Notes under the pieces: model-generated
Database searches by the model: none
Told to the model about the DNA's origin: nothing
The model's input: the letters and a program-made list of their open reading frames with translations, nothing else
Program-made: the position numbers and the translations under genes
NCBI GenBank assembly: GCA_903877385.1
Contig: CAIRDP010000043.1
Span: forward strand, 1-64,000
Direction of reading: 5' to 3'
DNA from: an uncultured Bacteroidales bacterium
Lineage (GTDB): Bacteria > Bacteroidota > Bacteroidia > Bacteroidales > FEN-979
Length of the DNA: 64,000 nt
Shown here: one piece after another, positions 16,082 to 27,874 of the stretch
How the letters are laid out: each line of letters starts with the position of its first letter
Numbering within the stretch: position 1 is the first letter of the stretch

Positions 16082-17416
16082 ATGATTGAAAATAAAAATC
16101 GAAAATTCTTTATAGAAACCTACGGCTGCCAAATGAATTTCTCTGACAGTGAGATCGTTGCCTCCATACTTTCAAATGAGGGGTTTGAGGCTTCCGATGA
16201 TCTTCTTACTGCTGATATTGTATTGCTGAATACATGTTCCATAAGAGAACATGCCGAAGACAGGGTTAGGAAACGTCTGCATTACTTTCGTTCCCTGAAA
16301 AAGAAAAATCCCGGCCTTACCATCGGCCTTTTAGGATGCATGGCCGAACGTACCAAAACAGCCCTGATGGAGGTGGAACAGCTTCTCGACCTGATTGCCG
16401 GCCCTGATTCATACCGGCATCTGCCAGAGCTGCTCGGCAAAGTTGATTCAGGGCAGAAAGCTATTGATATTATTCTTTCGGCGGATGAGACTTACGCGGA
16501 TATCAACCCGATAAGACTTGATTCCAACGGGGTATCGGCTTTCATTTCCATCATGCGGGGATGTGAGAATTTCTGTTCTTATTGCGTGGTTCCTTATGCC
16601 CGCGGACAGGAGCGCAGCCGGGATCCGAAATCCGTAATCCGCGAAGCGAAAGACATATTTCTACAGGGGTTCAGGGAAGTAACGCTGCTTGGGCAAAATG
16701 TGAACTCCTATTGCTGGAATGAAGGAGCTGAAACCATGAACTTTCCCGGGCTTCTTGAACAGATCGCGGGTCTCGATTCACAGCTTAGGGTCCGCTTTGC
16801 CACATCACACCCGAAAGATTTAGGCTCTGAACTGATCAAAACCATTGCATCATATCCCAACATCTGTAAAGCTATACACCTGCCTGTTCAAAGCGGCAGC
16901 AATGCTGTTCTGGATAAAATGAACCGGAAATACAGCCGAGAGGAATACCTTGAAAAGATCAGGGCTATCCGCAGCCTGATCCCCGGATGCACAATCTCAA
17001 CGGATATCATTACGGGGTTCTGCGATGAAACAGAATCGGATCATAAGCAAACCCTTGAACTGATGCAGGAAGCAGGGTTCGATTCTGCATTTACATTCAA
17101 ATACTCCGAAAGGCCCCAAACCCTTGCAGCGGACCATTACAAAGACAATGTGCCTGCCGGGGTAAAGGAAAGAAGGCTAAGGGAGATCATCGAGTTGCAG
17201 CATGAGCTTTCTTCGGCCAGCAACCACAGGGACCTGGGGGAAATTTTCGAAGTTCTCATTGAAGGAGAATCCAAACGTTCCGATAAACAATACTTTGGCA
17301 GGAACTCACAAAACAAGGTAGTTGTATTTCTGAAAACAGCCCAAAAACCGGGCGAATATGTCAATGTGCAGGTAAAAAGGGTCACTTCGGCCACTTTGAT
17401 AGGGGAGGCCGTATAA
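16082..17416 (+). CDS. miaB: tRNA-2-methylthio-N6-dimethylallyladenosine synthase (MiaB)
   Basis: 444 residues. Radical-SAM methylthiotransferase acting at A37 of tRNAs that read UNN codons. The N-terminal UPF0004 domain has its three cluster cysteines (ETYGCQMN, LNTCSIR, LLGCMAER). The radical SAM CxxxCxxC is in RGCENFCSYCVVPYARGQE, followed by VTLLGQNVNSY, and the C-terminal TRAM domain starts at about residue 375. All six cysteines are present. The gene is divergent from topA. Confidence 0.97.
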   Translation: MIENKNRKFFIETYGCQMNFSDSEIVASILSNEGFEASDDLLTADIVLLNTCSIREHAEDRVRKRLHYFRSLKKKNPGLTIGLLGCMAERTKTALMEVEQLLDLIAGPDSYRHLPELLGKVDSGQKAIDIILSADETYADINPIRLDSNGVSAFISIMRGCENFCSYCVVPYARGQERSRDPKSVIREAKDIFLQGFREVTLLGQNVNSYCWNEGAETMNFPGLLEQIAGLDSQLRVRFATSHPKDLGSELIKTIASYPNICKAIHLPVQSGSNAVLDKMNRKYSREEYLEKIRAIRSLIPGCTISTDIITGFCDETESDHKQTLELMQEAGFDSAFTFKYSERPQTLAADHYKDNVPAGVKERRLREIIELQHELSSASNHRDLGEIFEVLIEGESKRSDKQYFGRNSQNKVVVFLKTAQKPGEYVNVQVKRVTSATLIGEAV

Positions 17417-17450
17417 TCTCTTTACGCGTTGATTATCAACCATCTGAAAT

Positions 17451-17471
17451 CCTGCATCCCGCATCCTATGT
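17451..17471. repeat. 7-bp-period repeat (CCYGCAT family), intergenic copy
   Basis: Heptamers CCTGCAT, CCCGCAT and CCTATGT in register, located 35 bases after the miaB stop. The same consensus recurs inside porZ (23236-23256) and cysS (60690-60731). Confidence 0.6.
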
Positions 17472-17534
17472 CTTATTTTGTCATGAAAATTTTAGGATGT
17501 TTCCTGCATTTTATTAGTTTTGCCTGAAATTCCT

Positions 17535-17542
17535 TAATTTTG
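17535..17542 (+). promoter_or_regulatory. -7 box for the polysaccharide export operon
   Basis: TAATTTTG fits TAnnTTTG, 21 bases before the ATG at 17564. It favours that ATG over a TTG at 17540 that would lie inside the box. Confidence 0.5.
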
Positions 17543-17563
17543 CACGCTCAATTCCCGGCACCT

Positions 17564-18367
17564 ATGAAGCAACCCTTAAAACTGCTTAACAAAGTAGCTT
17601 TCCTGCTCCTTGTGATTACTATAGTATTTTCCTCCTGTGTTCCCCAGAAAAAAATCCTTTACCTGCAGAAACAACAGGAAAAGGACACAGCAAGCGTTTA
17701 CGCGCATAAACATCCTCCTGATTATAAAATACAGCCAAGGGATAATTTGTACATCAAGCTGTTCACACTTGATGAAAAGAGTAATCTTTTTTTTAACAAG
17801 CAAACAAGTGCTTCCAATGGTTATAATGACTATGCCAACGATGCCAGTATTTATCTGAACTCTTATTCGGTAAGTCCCGATGGGTATATTGATTTTCCTA
17901 TTGTTGGGAAGGTGATGATCAAAGACCTTACCGCTTTGCAGGTTAAAGACGTACTTCAGAAACTGGTGGATGAATACCTGAAGGAGACCGTGGTGGTTGT
18001 GAAAATGGTCAATTTTAAAATAACTATACTGGGTGAAGTGAACCACCCGGGAGAATTTACAATTTACCAGGACAAGATCAATTTCTTCGAGGCAATTTCA
18101 CTGGCCAACGACCTTACAGATTTCGGAAACAGAAAAAAGGCTGTTTTAATACGTTTGGAACCTCAAGGGTCAAGGATATATAAACTGGATATTACTTCAG
18201 ATAATTTTTTGAAATCTGACCAGTACTATCTCCAGCCTAATGATATTATTTATATCCAGCCCCTGTCATACAAACGTTGGGGTTTCGGGTCCACCTTCCC
18301 CTGGGCTATTGTGCTTGCTGGTATTTCGGCAGGCCTTTTATTAGTGACTTATGCTAAGACTTTGTAA
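17564..18367 (+). CDS. Polysaccharide export outer-membrane lipoprotein (Wza/BexD family)
   Basis: About 267 residues from the ATG at 17564. The lipoprotein signal has lipobox VFSSC. A polysaccharide-export (PES) domain follows (PDYKIQPRDNLYIKLFT, then SPDGYIDFPIVGKV), then a soluble ligand-binding beta-grasp segment (KITILGEVNHPGEFTIYQDKINFFEAI). There is a predicted C-terminal membrane helix (WAIVLAGISAGLLLVTYA), which is the usual Bacteroidota variant. Forms the export channel with the downstream kinase/copolymerase, whose GTG start follows 18 bases after the stop. No glycosyltransferase cluster is visible here, so the main EPS locus may be elsewhere. Confidence 0.92.
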   Translation: MKQPLKLLNKVAFLLLVITIVFSSCVPQKKILYLQKQQEKDTASVYAHKHPPDYKIQPRDNLYIKLFTLDEKSNLFFNKQTSASNGYNDYANDASIYLNSYSVSPDGYIDFPIVGKVMIKDLTALQVKDVLQKLVDEYLKETVVVVKMVNFKITILGEVNHPGEFTIYQDKINFFEAISLANDLTDFGNRKKAVLIRLEPQGSRIYKLDITSDNFLKSDQYYLQPNDIIYIQPLSYKRWGFGSTFPWAIVLAGISAGLLLVTYAKTL

Positions 18368-18385
18368 TTCTTAAATCCCTTTTTT

Positions 18386-20875
<2,490 letters not shown>

Positions 20876-20890
20876 GCCTGAAGGAACAGA

Positions 20891-21796
20891 ATGAAGGATT
20901 ACAATTTTACGCATCTCCAGGAGCTTGAGTCGGAAGCCATTTATATCCTTCGTGAAGTAGCCGCACAGTTTGAACGGCCCGCCCTGCTTTTTTCGGGCGG
21001 AAAGGATTCCATCGTTTTGGTCCACCTTTCAAGGAAAGCATTCCACCCTGCTTCCATCCCGTTTCCCCTTGTACATATTGATACCGGCCATAATTTCGAG
21101 GAAGCCATTACTTTCCGCGATGAGCTGGTGAAAAAGTTCAATGCACGGCTGGTCGTAGGATCGGTTCAGGAATCCATTGACACAGGAAGGGTTGTTGAAG
21201 AAAAAGGCATCAACGCCAGCCGCAATGTTCTTCAAACGGTGACCCTTCTCGACACTATCGAGAAATTCAAATTTGACGCCGCCATCGGAGGCGGGCGTAG
21301 GGACGAGGAGAAAGCCCGGGCCAAGGAAAGGTTTTTCTCACACAGGGATGAATTCGGACAGTGGGACCCCAAAAACCAGAGGCCCGAACTTTGGAACATC
21401 TTCAACGGGAAAAAGAGAATGGGCGAGCATTTCCGTGTTTTCCCCATAAGCAACTGGACCGAAATGGATGTATGGCAGTACATACTGCAGGAAAATATCG
21501 AACTCCCCAGCCTGTATTTCACCCATGAGAGGGAAGTCTTCTTCCGCGACGGGATCTGGCTCGCCAAAGCACCCTTCATGGCCATGAAACCAACGGAAAA
21601 AGCCGAAAAACTGCATGTCCGCTGCCGTACCGTCGGCGATATCTCCTGTACAGGATTAGTGTTATCGACTGCGGATAACCTCGCCGATATCATACAGGAA
21701 ATAGCGGCGACAAGGGTGACCGAGCGGGGTGGACGTTACGACGACAAGCGCTCCGATGCGGCAATGGAAGACAGGAAAAAAGAAGGGTATTTTTAA
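20891..21796 (+). CDS. cysD: Sulfate adenylyltransferase subunit 2 (CysD)
   Basis: 301 residues, the usual length. ATP pyrophosphatase (PAPS-reductase-like) fold with the SGGKDS P-loop variant at about residue 37, the HIDTGHNF segment, the AIGGGRRDEEKARAKER motif, and a C-terminus with RCRTVGDISCTG. Together with CysN it makes adenosine 5'-phosphosulfate from ATP and sulfate. It begins 15 bases after the BY-kinase stop and so is probably read from the export operon promoter. A short heptad repeat starts directly after its stop codon. Confidence 0.96.
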   Translation: MKDYNFTHLQELESEAIYILREVAAQFERPALLFSGGKDSIVLVHLSRKAFHPASIPFPLVHIDTGHNFEEAITFRDELVKKFNARLVVGSVQESIDTGRVVEEKGINASRNVLQTVTLLDTIEKFKFDAAIGGGRRDEEKARAKERFFSHRDEFGQWDPKNQRPELWNIFNGKKRMGEHFRVFPISNWTEMDVWQYILQENIELPSLYFTHEREVFFRDGIWLAKAPFMAMKPTEKAEKLHVRCRTVGDISCTGLVLSTADNLADIIQEIAATRVTERGGRYDDKRSDAAMEDRKKEGYF

Positions 21797-21824
21797 TGTA
21801 CAATGTACCATGTACAAATAAGAG
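21797..21824. repeat. 7-bp-period repeat (TGTACAA family), copy 1
   Basis: Heptamers TGTACAA, TGTACCA, TGTACAA, then ATAAGAG, beginning at the base after the cysD stop and ending just before cysN. A related copy in the opposite orientation is at 60292-60312. Confidence 0.65.
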
Positions 21825-21830
21825 AATAAG

Positions 21831-23123
21831 ATGACAGCGACTTCCGATACCAAATTCTCAAGCAAGGGCTATCTTGGCATGCAGCTGCTACGGTTTACCA
21901 CCGCCGGTAGTGTTGACGACGGGAAAAGCACCCTGATCGGAAGGTTGCTGTACGACAGCAAATCGATCTTCGAGGACCAGCTTGATGCTGTAAAACTTGC
22001 CAGTGTCCAGAAAGGGAGCGAACACCTTAACCTGGCCCTTTTTACCGACGGCCTCAGGGCCGAACGAGAACAGGGGATTACCATAGACGTCGCCTACCGG
22101 TATTTTGCCACTCCAAACCGCAAATTCATCATTGCCGATACCCCCGGGCATATTCAGTATACAAGGAATATGGTTACAGGGGCTTCTACGGCCAATGCCG
22201 CCATCATACTCATCGATGCCCGCAACGGGGTGATCGAACAAACCTATCGCCACGCTTATATTGCTTACCTTCTCGGCATCCCGCACATTGTCGTCTGCAT
22301 CAATAAAATGGACCTTCTCGAATACCGGCAGGACGTTTTTGAAAAGATCAAAGCCGACTTTAATGCATTTGTTGCGAAAGTCCTTCCCGGCGAAGACCTG
22401 AGATTCATCCCCATAAGCGCCCTCAAGGGGGATAACGTGGTGAAACCCTCCCTGAATATGGATTGGTACAAGGATACCACCCTGCTTGAAACCCTTGAAA
22501 CCATTCCCATTGACAAGGACCACGACATGGTCAACCAGCGCTTCCCGGTGCAGTACGTGATACGTCCCGAATCGGATAAGTACCATGATTACAGGGGCTA
22601 TGCAGGAAGGATTGCCGGGGGCATCTTCCATCCCGGAGATGAAGTAATGGTTCTCCCGGCCGGGATGAAATCCAGGATCCGCATGATCGACACCTTCAAT
22701 GGCCCGGTTGATGAGGCTTTCCCTCCCATGAGCGTGACCCTTCTGCTCGAAGATGATATTGATATCAGCCGGGGTGATCTGATAGCCGGTACGGCTTCAC
22801 TGCCAAAATCCGCATCTGAATTTGACTGCATGATTTGCTGGATGAACCAGAGACCTCTCCGGATCAACGGCAAATATGCCCTTAAACATAATACCAGGGA
22901 TGTACGCTGCCTTATCTCCCATATTGATTTTGTTCTGAACATTAATACTCTTGAACAGATACATGAACGCACAAGCCTGGCTATGAATGAAATAGGAAGG
23001 ATCCACGTGCGTACAACCAAACCCCTGTTCTTTGACCCCTATACCACCAACAGGCAAACCGGAAGCCTCATCCTGATCGACGAAGCTACCAATGAAACAG
23101 TTGCCGCAGGAATGATCCTCTGA
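21831..23123 (+). CDS. cysN: Sulfate adenylyltransferase subunit 1 (CysN)
   Basis: 430 residues. Translation-factor-like GTPase that drives CysD chemistry. G1 is GSVDDGKST, G3 is ADTPGH (with REQGITIDVAYRYF before it) and G4 is NKMD, followed by two beta-barrel domains. There is no C-terminal APS kinase domain (CysC), and no cysC, cysH or sulfite reductase gene is nearby, so the fate of APS made here (assimilation or sulfation of polymer) is open. It follows cysD with 34 bases between them. Confidence 0.96.
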   Translation: MTATSDTKFSSKGYLGMQLLRFTTAGSVDDGKSTLIGRLLYDSKSIFEDQLDAVKLASVQKGSEHLNLALFTDGLRAEREQGITIDVAYRYFATPNRKFIIADTPGHIQYTRNMVTGASTANAAIILIDARNGVIEQTYRHAYIAYLLGIPHIVVCINKMDLLEYRQDVFEKIKADFNAFVAKVLPGEDLRFIPISALKGDNVVKPSLNMDWYKDTTLLETLETIPIDKDHDMVNQRFPVQYVIRPESDKYHDYRGYAGRIAGGIFHPGDEVMVLPAGMKSRIRMIDTFNGPVDEAFPPMSVTLLLEDDIDISRGDLIAGTASLPKSASEFDCMICWMNQRPLRINGKYALKHNTRDVRCLISHIDFVLNINTLEQIHERTSLAMNEIGRIHVRTTKPLFFDPYTTNRQTGSLILIDEATNETVAAGMIL

Positions 23124-23207
23124 TTTCCCCTGATTCCTGCAATAAATCCTGAAAAAATCAGTTACTTTTAAACCACGGTTTAATGTATCGATCCATATCC
23201 CTGTCGT

Positions 23208-25538
23208 ATGAAAATATTCAGACTTTTTTTTCTGACCTGCATCCTGTATCCTGCATCCCTTTCGGCCCAGAGCTCTTCTATCCCTATCGGACAATGGAGA
23301 GACGAACTTCCTTACTATTACTGCAACTCTGTAGCTGAAGCCGGAAACCGGATCTATACTTCCACACCCTATGCAATTTTTTATTTTGATAAAGACGACA
23401 ACAGCGTAACCAGGATCACTAAAATACAGGGGCTTTCCGATATCGGGATCAGTTGCCTGGCTTATAATACCTCCACAAAAACCCTTATCATCGGATACTC
23501 CGACGCGAACATAGACCTTATCCAGAATAATGTTATCATCAACATATCCGACATTTACAGGAAAACCATACTGGGGAATAAAACCATTAACAGTATTTAC
23601 TGCCTTGAAAACATGGCATACCTGCAATGCGGTTTCGGGATCGTAGTCCTTGACCTCGTAAAACAGGAGATAAAAGAAACCTATTACATCGGCAACGGAG
23701 GCACCCAGGTTAATGTTCTGAGCATGGTCAAGGATGATAACGATACCCTTTGGGCGGCCACTGAAAAAGGCTTATACAAAGCCTGGTATAAAGATCCGAA
23801 CCTGGCTAATTATGCTGTATGGAAAAAAGATTCACGCATGGATACCACCCTGGAATACAATACAATAACAAATTTTTCGGGCAAAGTGGTGGTTAATAAA
23901 CAAAGGACAAACGGCCAGGATACTTTGTATACATACAACAGGCAATGGTCGGCATGGATCAACGGGGAATCCTATGTAGGTATAAACCTGAACAGCATGT
24001 ATAATGTTCTTGTGGTGACTTATAAAAATTCTATCGTTATTTTTGATCCTTCCTTTACCAAACTGAAGACAATAAACGGTTATCCCGGTGCCGGGGCTTT
24101 CCCCCAGGATGCCATCTGCGACAGGAACCAAACGATCTGGATTGCCGATTCATATTCGGGTCTTGTGAGCAATCCTATGAATTCAGACCAGGTTACAACC
24201 TATAATCTCAGCGGCCCGCTTACTGCCAACGTTTTCAGCATGAGCACCCTGGGCAATGATCTTTACATCTCCCCCGGAGGTTATGACGCTTCGTACAACC
24301 CGGTTTTCAATCCTGCGCAGATTTATCATTTTGACGATTCAAAATGGCAGAACATTTCAGGGGCCAATGTCCCTGCTTTGGATAATTACAATAATATAGT
24401 TTCGGTAACTGCCGACCCTTCGGACCCGAAAAGGATTTATGCTGCTACTTGGGGATATGGCCTTCTTGAATTTTACGACGGTGCATTGACTAATAGATAT
24501 ACAGAAAAAAACAGTAAGCTACACCACCATTCAGTGGGAGATACCGGCCTTATCCGTGTAGGTGGCTCAGCCTTTGATACCCATGGCAACCTTTGGGTTG
24601 TATGTACTCATACAGATTCATGTCTTTCCCTTAAAAGAGGTAATCAGTGGACGGGTTATAACATTACCATCAACAACGAATCCGATCTTGGGCAGCTCAT
24701 AGTCACCCGTTACGACCAGGTGTGGATGCAGATGCGTTACGGGACCCTGAATTCAAATGCCATCCTGGTATTTACCGATAACGGCACTCCTGATAACCCC
24801 AGCGACGATAATGCAAGGAAGCTGGGAAACACTGTTGGGGACGGTAATCTTCCGGGCAGCATAGCCTTCTCCATGGCTGAAGATAAAAACGGTGAGGTCT
24901 GGGTTGGAACCGAAAACGGGGTTGGGGTGTTTTACAGCCCCGACGATCTCTTCTCGGCTAATCCCTCCGATTGCCAGTGGCCCCTTGTGCAGCAGGGACT
25001 ATATGTACAGTATCTCCTGGAAGGTGAGCAGGTAAATGCCATAGCCGTTGACGGCGCCAACCGTAAATGGATGGGGACCGACCGCGGAGGAGCTTATCTT
25101 TTCTCGGCCGACGGTACAAAACAGGTGCTTCATTTTACTGCCGAAAACAGCCCCCTGCTGTCCGACAGGGTAAGTTCCATTGCGATCAACCAGGTTACCG
25201 GCGAAATATATTTCGGAACCGATAAAGGAGTGATCTCTTATAAAGGAACAGCCACCGATGGCACTGATGCCTTTGGGAATGTATATGCCTATCCCAACCC
25301 TGTTCGTGAAGGATACCAGGGATATATTGCAGTTAAAGGCCTGCTTGCCAATGCCCAGATCCGTATCACCGACATTAGCGGGAGGCTGGTCTTTACAGGC
25401 AAAGCCGAAGGCGGACAAGCTGTTTGGGACGGAACCACCATGGATGGGCATAAAGTACATACCGGGGTTTACCTGGTTTTTGCCTCCAATGAGACCGGCA
25501 GTGATAAAGTTGTAACAAAGATCCTGGTGATCAACTGA
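23208..25538 (+). CDS. porZ: Type IX secretion component PorZ (beta-propeller surface protein)
   Basis: 776 residues: signal peptide ending LSAQ, two beta-propeller domains (about 30-680) with repeated blades such as DDNDTLWAATEKGLYKA and EDKNGEVWVGTENGVGVF, and a T9SS C-terminal domain (AYPNPVREGYQGYIAVKG, then GVYLVFAS). In P. gingivalis, PorZ sits on the surface and helps deliver anionic LPS to cargo. The opening WRDELPYYYCNSVAEAGNRIY and the immediate neighbour recO match the porZ-recO arrangement I know from other Bacteroidota. The stop codon overlaps the recO start by one base. Its signal peptide is encoded partly by a heptad repeat. Confidence 0.9.
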   Translation: MKIFRLFFLTCILYPASLSAQSSSIPIGQWRDELPYYYCNSVAEAGNRIYTSTPYAIFYFDKDDNSVTRITKIQGLSDIGISCLAYNTSTKTLIIGYSDANIDLIQNNVIINISDIYRKTILGNKTINSIYCLENMAYLQCGFGIVVLDLVKQEIKETYYIGNGGTQVNVLSMVKDDNDTLWAATEKGLYKAWYKDPNLANYAVWKKDSRMDTTLEYNTITNFSGKVVVNKQRTNGQDTLYTYNRQWSAWINGESYVGINLNSMYNVLVVTYKNSIVIFDPSFTKLKTINGYPGAGAFPQDAICDRNQTIWIADSYSGLVSNPMNSDQVTTYNLSGPLTANVFSMSTLGNDLYISPGGYDASYNPVFNPAQIYHFDDSKWQNISGANVPALDNYNNIVSVTADPSDPKRIYAATWGYGLLEFYDGALTNRYTEKNSKLHHHSVGDTGLIRVGGSAFDTHGNLWVVCTHTDSCLSLKRGNQWTGYNITINNESDLGQLIVTRYDQVWMQMRYGTLNSNAILVFTDNGTPDNPSDDNARKLGNTVGDGNLPGSIAFSMAEDKNGEVWVGTENGVGVFYSPDDLFSANPSDCQWPLVQQGLYVQYLLEGEQVNAIAVDGANRKWMGTDRGGAYLFSADGTKQVLHFTAENSPLLSDRVSSIAINQVTGEIYFGTDKGVISYKGTATDGTDAFGNVYAYPNPVREGYQGYIAVKGLLANAQIRITDISGRLVFTGKAEGGQAVWDGTTMDGHKVHTGVYLVFASNETGSDKVVTKILVIN
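23236..23256. repeat. CCYGCAT heptads inside the porZ signal-peptide region
   Basis: CCTGCAT, CCTGTAT and CCTGCAT in perfect 7-bp register. They encode part of the signal peptide (around TCILYPAS). Chance cannot be excluded for only three units, but the consensus is the same as at 17451 and 60690. Confidence 0.45.
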
Positions 25539-26263
25539 TGCTTGTAACCACAAAAGGCATCGTACTTCATTCCTTAAAATACTCCGAAACCAGTATCATC
25601 GTCCGCATTTATACCGAGGCCCGCGGATTGCAGTCATACCTTTTCAAAGGGATCCGCAATCCGAAGTCAAAAACAAAAGCAGGACTTTTCCAGCCGCTTA
25701 CCCTCCTGGAGGTAGTAGCCAACCTGAAAGAAAAAACCAGCCTGCATACATCAAAGGAAGTCAGGCTGTTTCAGCCTTACATAAGCATACCGTTCGATAT
25801 CCGTAAAATCTCTATCGCCCTTTTTATCAATGAACTCCTTTATAAATCAATCAGGGAAGAGGAAGCAAACCGGGAATTATTCGATTACCTTTGGAAGTCC
25901 TGTCTTTTGCTCGACTGCAGCGAAAACAGCCTGAACTGCTTCCCTCTCGTTTTTACAGCCGAACTGACTCATTTCCTGGGCATACATCCCCAGCCGGAAT
26001 ACTCTGAGAATAAACCGGTTTTTAATCTTAATGAAAGCCAGTTCCAGGCAGTTGTCCCTGAAAAAGATGCTTATGTGATTCCGGATCACGGCAAATTTTT
26101 CCATTCCCTCATCACAACCCCTATTGAAAACCAGTCGTCTCTGCATTTCAAACCTGCAGTGCGAAGATCTCTCCTCGATTCCCTGCTCTTATACTACCAG
26201 ATACATCTTCCGGGCTTTAAACCGATGAACTCCCATCACATACTGCATTCGGTACTGGCATAA
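25538..26263 (+). CDS. recO: DNA repair protein RecO
   Basis: 241 residues. N-terminal OB fold (TTKGIVLHSLKYSETSIIVRIYTEARGLQSYLFKGIRN), then the helical RecO C-terminal domain. The four zinc-binding cysteines of some RecO proteins are absent, as in many Bacteroidota. RecO loads RecA onto SSB-coated DNA with RecR. Translation is probably coupled to porZ, since start and stop overlap (TGATG). Confidence 0.93.
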   Translation: MLVTTKGIVLHSLKYSETSIIVRIYTEARGLQSYLFKGIRNPKSKTKAGLFQPLTLLEVVANLKEKTSLHTSKEVRLFQPYISIPFDIRKISIALFINELLYKSIREEEANRELFDYLWKSCLLLDCSENSLNCFPLVFTAELTHFLGIHPQPEYSENKPVFNLNESQFQAVVPEKDAYVIPDHGKFFHSLITTPIENQSSLHFKPAVRRSLLDSLLLYYQIHLPGFKPMNSHHILHSVLA

Positions 26264-26329
26264 ACAATGTTTCCGCATTCAGGCAGTAAAGGTAAGCGGC
26301 CGAACCGAAGCCCGTTTGTCGTAAATCAG

Positions 26330-26337
26330 TATCTTTG
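26330..26337 (+). promoter_or_regulatory. -7 box for lysS
   Basis: TATCTTTG fits TAnnTTTG. Transcription would start near 26344, only about 10 bases before the ATG at 26354, which rules out the upstream in-frame ATG at 26267 as the translation start from this promoter. Confidence 0.5.
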
Positions 26338-26353
26338 CCGAAAAATCAAGCAT

Positions 26354-27874
26354 ATGCAAATTTCCCTTTCCGAGCAGGAACAAATCCGGCGTGATTCATT
26401 ACATGAACTTGTAAGGCTCGGTATCAATCCATATCCTCCCGAAACATTCCCGGTAAACGTAACTTCAGTTGAAATAAAACAGAATTATCCTGCCGATAAT
26501 TCACTTTACCGGAATATAAGCATTGCAGGCCGCATCATGACCCGCAGGATCATGGGAGCCGCATCATTTGCCGAATTACAGGATTCTGCCGGGCGCATCC
26601 AGCTTTACATAAAGCGCGACGAGATCTGTACAGGCGAGGATAAAACCATGTACAATACGGTTTTTAAGCGCCTTCTCGATATAGGCGATATCATTGGTGT
26701 CACTGGCTATGTTTTTATAACCCAGATGGGCGAGATATCCATCCATGTGAGCAGCCTTAAACTGCTTTCCAAATCGCTCAGGGTGCTGCCCATTGTAAAG
26801 GAAAAAGACGGGGAAGTTTTTGATGCCTTTACCGATCCCGAACAGAGGTACCGCCAGCGCTATGTTGACATGATAGTGAATCCCCAGGTGAGGGAGGTCT
26901 TCATCAAACGGACCCGGCTTGTGAATTCCATGCGGCAGTTCCTCGACAGCAAATCCTACCTTGAAGTTGAAACCCCTGTTTTGCAGCCTCTTTACGGTGG
27001 AGCTGCGGCCAGGCCGTTCAAGACCCATCACAATTCACTCGACATGACCCTTTACCTGCGTATTGCCAACGAGCTCTACCTCAAACGGCTTATCGTTGGC
27101 GGGTTTGACGGGGTTTATGAATTCTCAAAGGATTTCCGCAACGAGGGGATGGATCGTTTTCACAATCCCGAGTTCACCCAGATGGAGCTTTACGTGGCTT
27201 ATAAGGATTATGAATGGATGATGGAACTCGTTGAAGAAATGGTCGAGAAGATAGCCCTTGATCTTCACGGAAAGACCGAGGTGCAGGTCGGCGATAAACT
27301 CATCGACTTCAAACGCCCCTGGAAACGCTTCACCATGTTTGAAGTGATAAAACATTATACCGGCATTGAGATTGATGGGAGGTCGGAGGATGAGCTGGTT
27401 GCCATTGCCAAACAGCTTGATGTCCCTATTGATAAAACTATGGCCAAGGGGAAGATCATCGACCAGATCTTTGGCGAGAAATGCGAGCCGAACCTTGTTC
27501 AGCCAACTTTTATCACCGATTACCCTGTTGAAATGTCACCCCTGGCAAAGAAACACCGCAGCAAACCCGGGCTTGTTGAAAGGTTTGAGGCTATATGCAA
27601 CGGCAAGGAACTTTGCAATGCCTTCTCGGAACTCAACGATCCCATCGACCAGAGGGAAAGGTTCGAGTCCCAGCTGGAACTTGGTAAACGCGGTGATGAT
27701 GAATCCATGGTGCTGGATGAGGACTTCCTTCGCTCCCTGGAATTTGCCATGCCGCCGACTTCGGGACTGGGTATTGGGATTGACCGTCTTGCCATGATCA
27801 TGACAAACCAGACATCCATACAGGATGTGCTTTTCTTCCCACAGATGAGGCCCGAAAAAAGGATCAGCGAATAA
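26354..27874 (+). CDS. lysS: Lysyl-tRNA synthetase, class II
   Basis: 506 residues from the ATG at 26354 ([16 protein letters not shown]). The N-terminal OB anticodon-binding domain (about 55-160) is followed by the class II catalytic core: motif 1 near [15 protein letters not shown], motif 2 [20 protein letters not shown] and motif 3 [13 protein letters not shown]. The 29-residue in-frame extension upstream has no family counterpart. The 3' end overlaps the convergent deiminase gene by 11 bases. Confidence 0.96.
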   Translation: MQISLSEQEQIRRDSLHELVRLGINPYPPETFPVNVTSVEIKQNYPADNSLYRNISIAGRIMTRRIMGAASFAELQDSAGRIQLYIKRDEICTGEDKTMYNTVFKRLLDIGDIIGVTGYVFITQMGEISIHVSSLKLLSKSLRVLPIVKEKDGEVFDAFTDPEQRYRQRYVDMIVNPQVREVFIKRTRLVNSMRQFLDSKSYLEVETPVLQPLYGGAAARPFKTHHNSLDMTLYLRIANELYLKRLIVGGFDGVYEFSKDFRNEGMDRFHNPEFTQMELYVAYKDYEWMMELVEEMVEKIALDLHGKTEVQVGDKLIDFKRPWKRFTMFEVIKHYTGIEIDGRSEDELVAIAKQLDVPIDKTMAKGKIIDQIFGEKCEPNLVQPTFITDYPVEMSPLAKKHRSKPGLVERFEAICNGKELCNAFSELNDPIDQRERFESQLELGKRGDDESMVLDEDFLRSLEFAMPPTSGLGIGIDRLAMIMTNQTSIQDVLFFPQMRPEKRISE

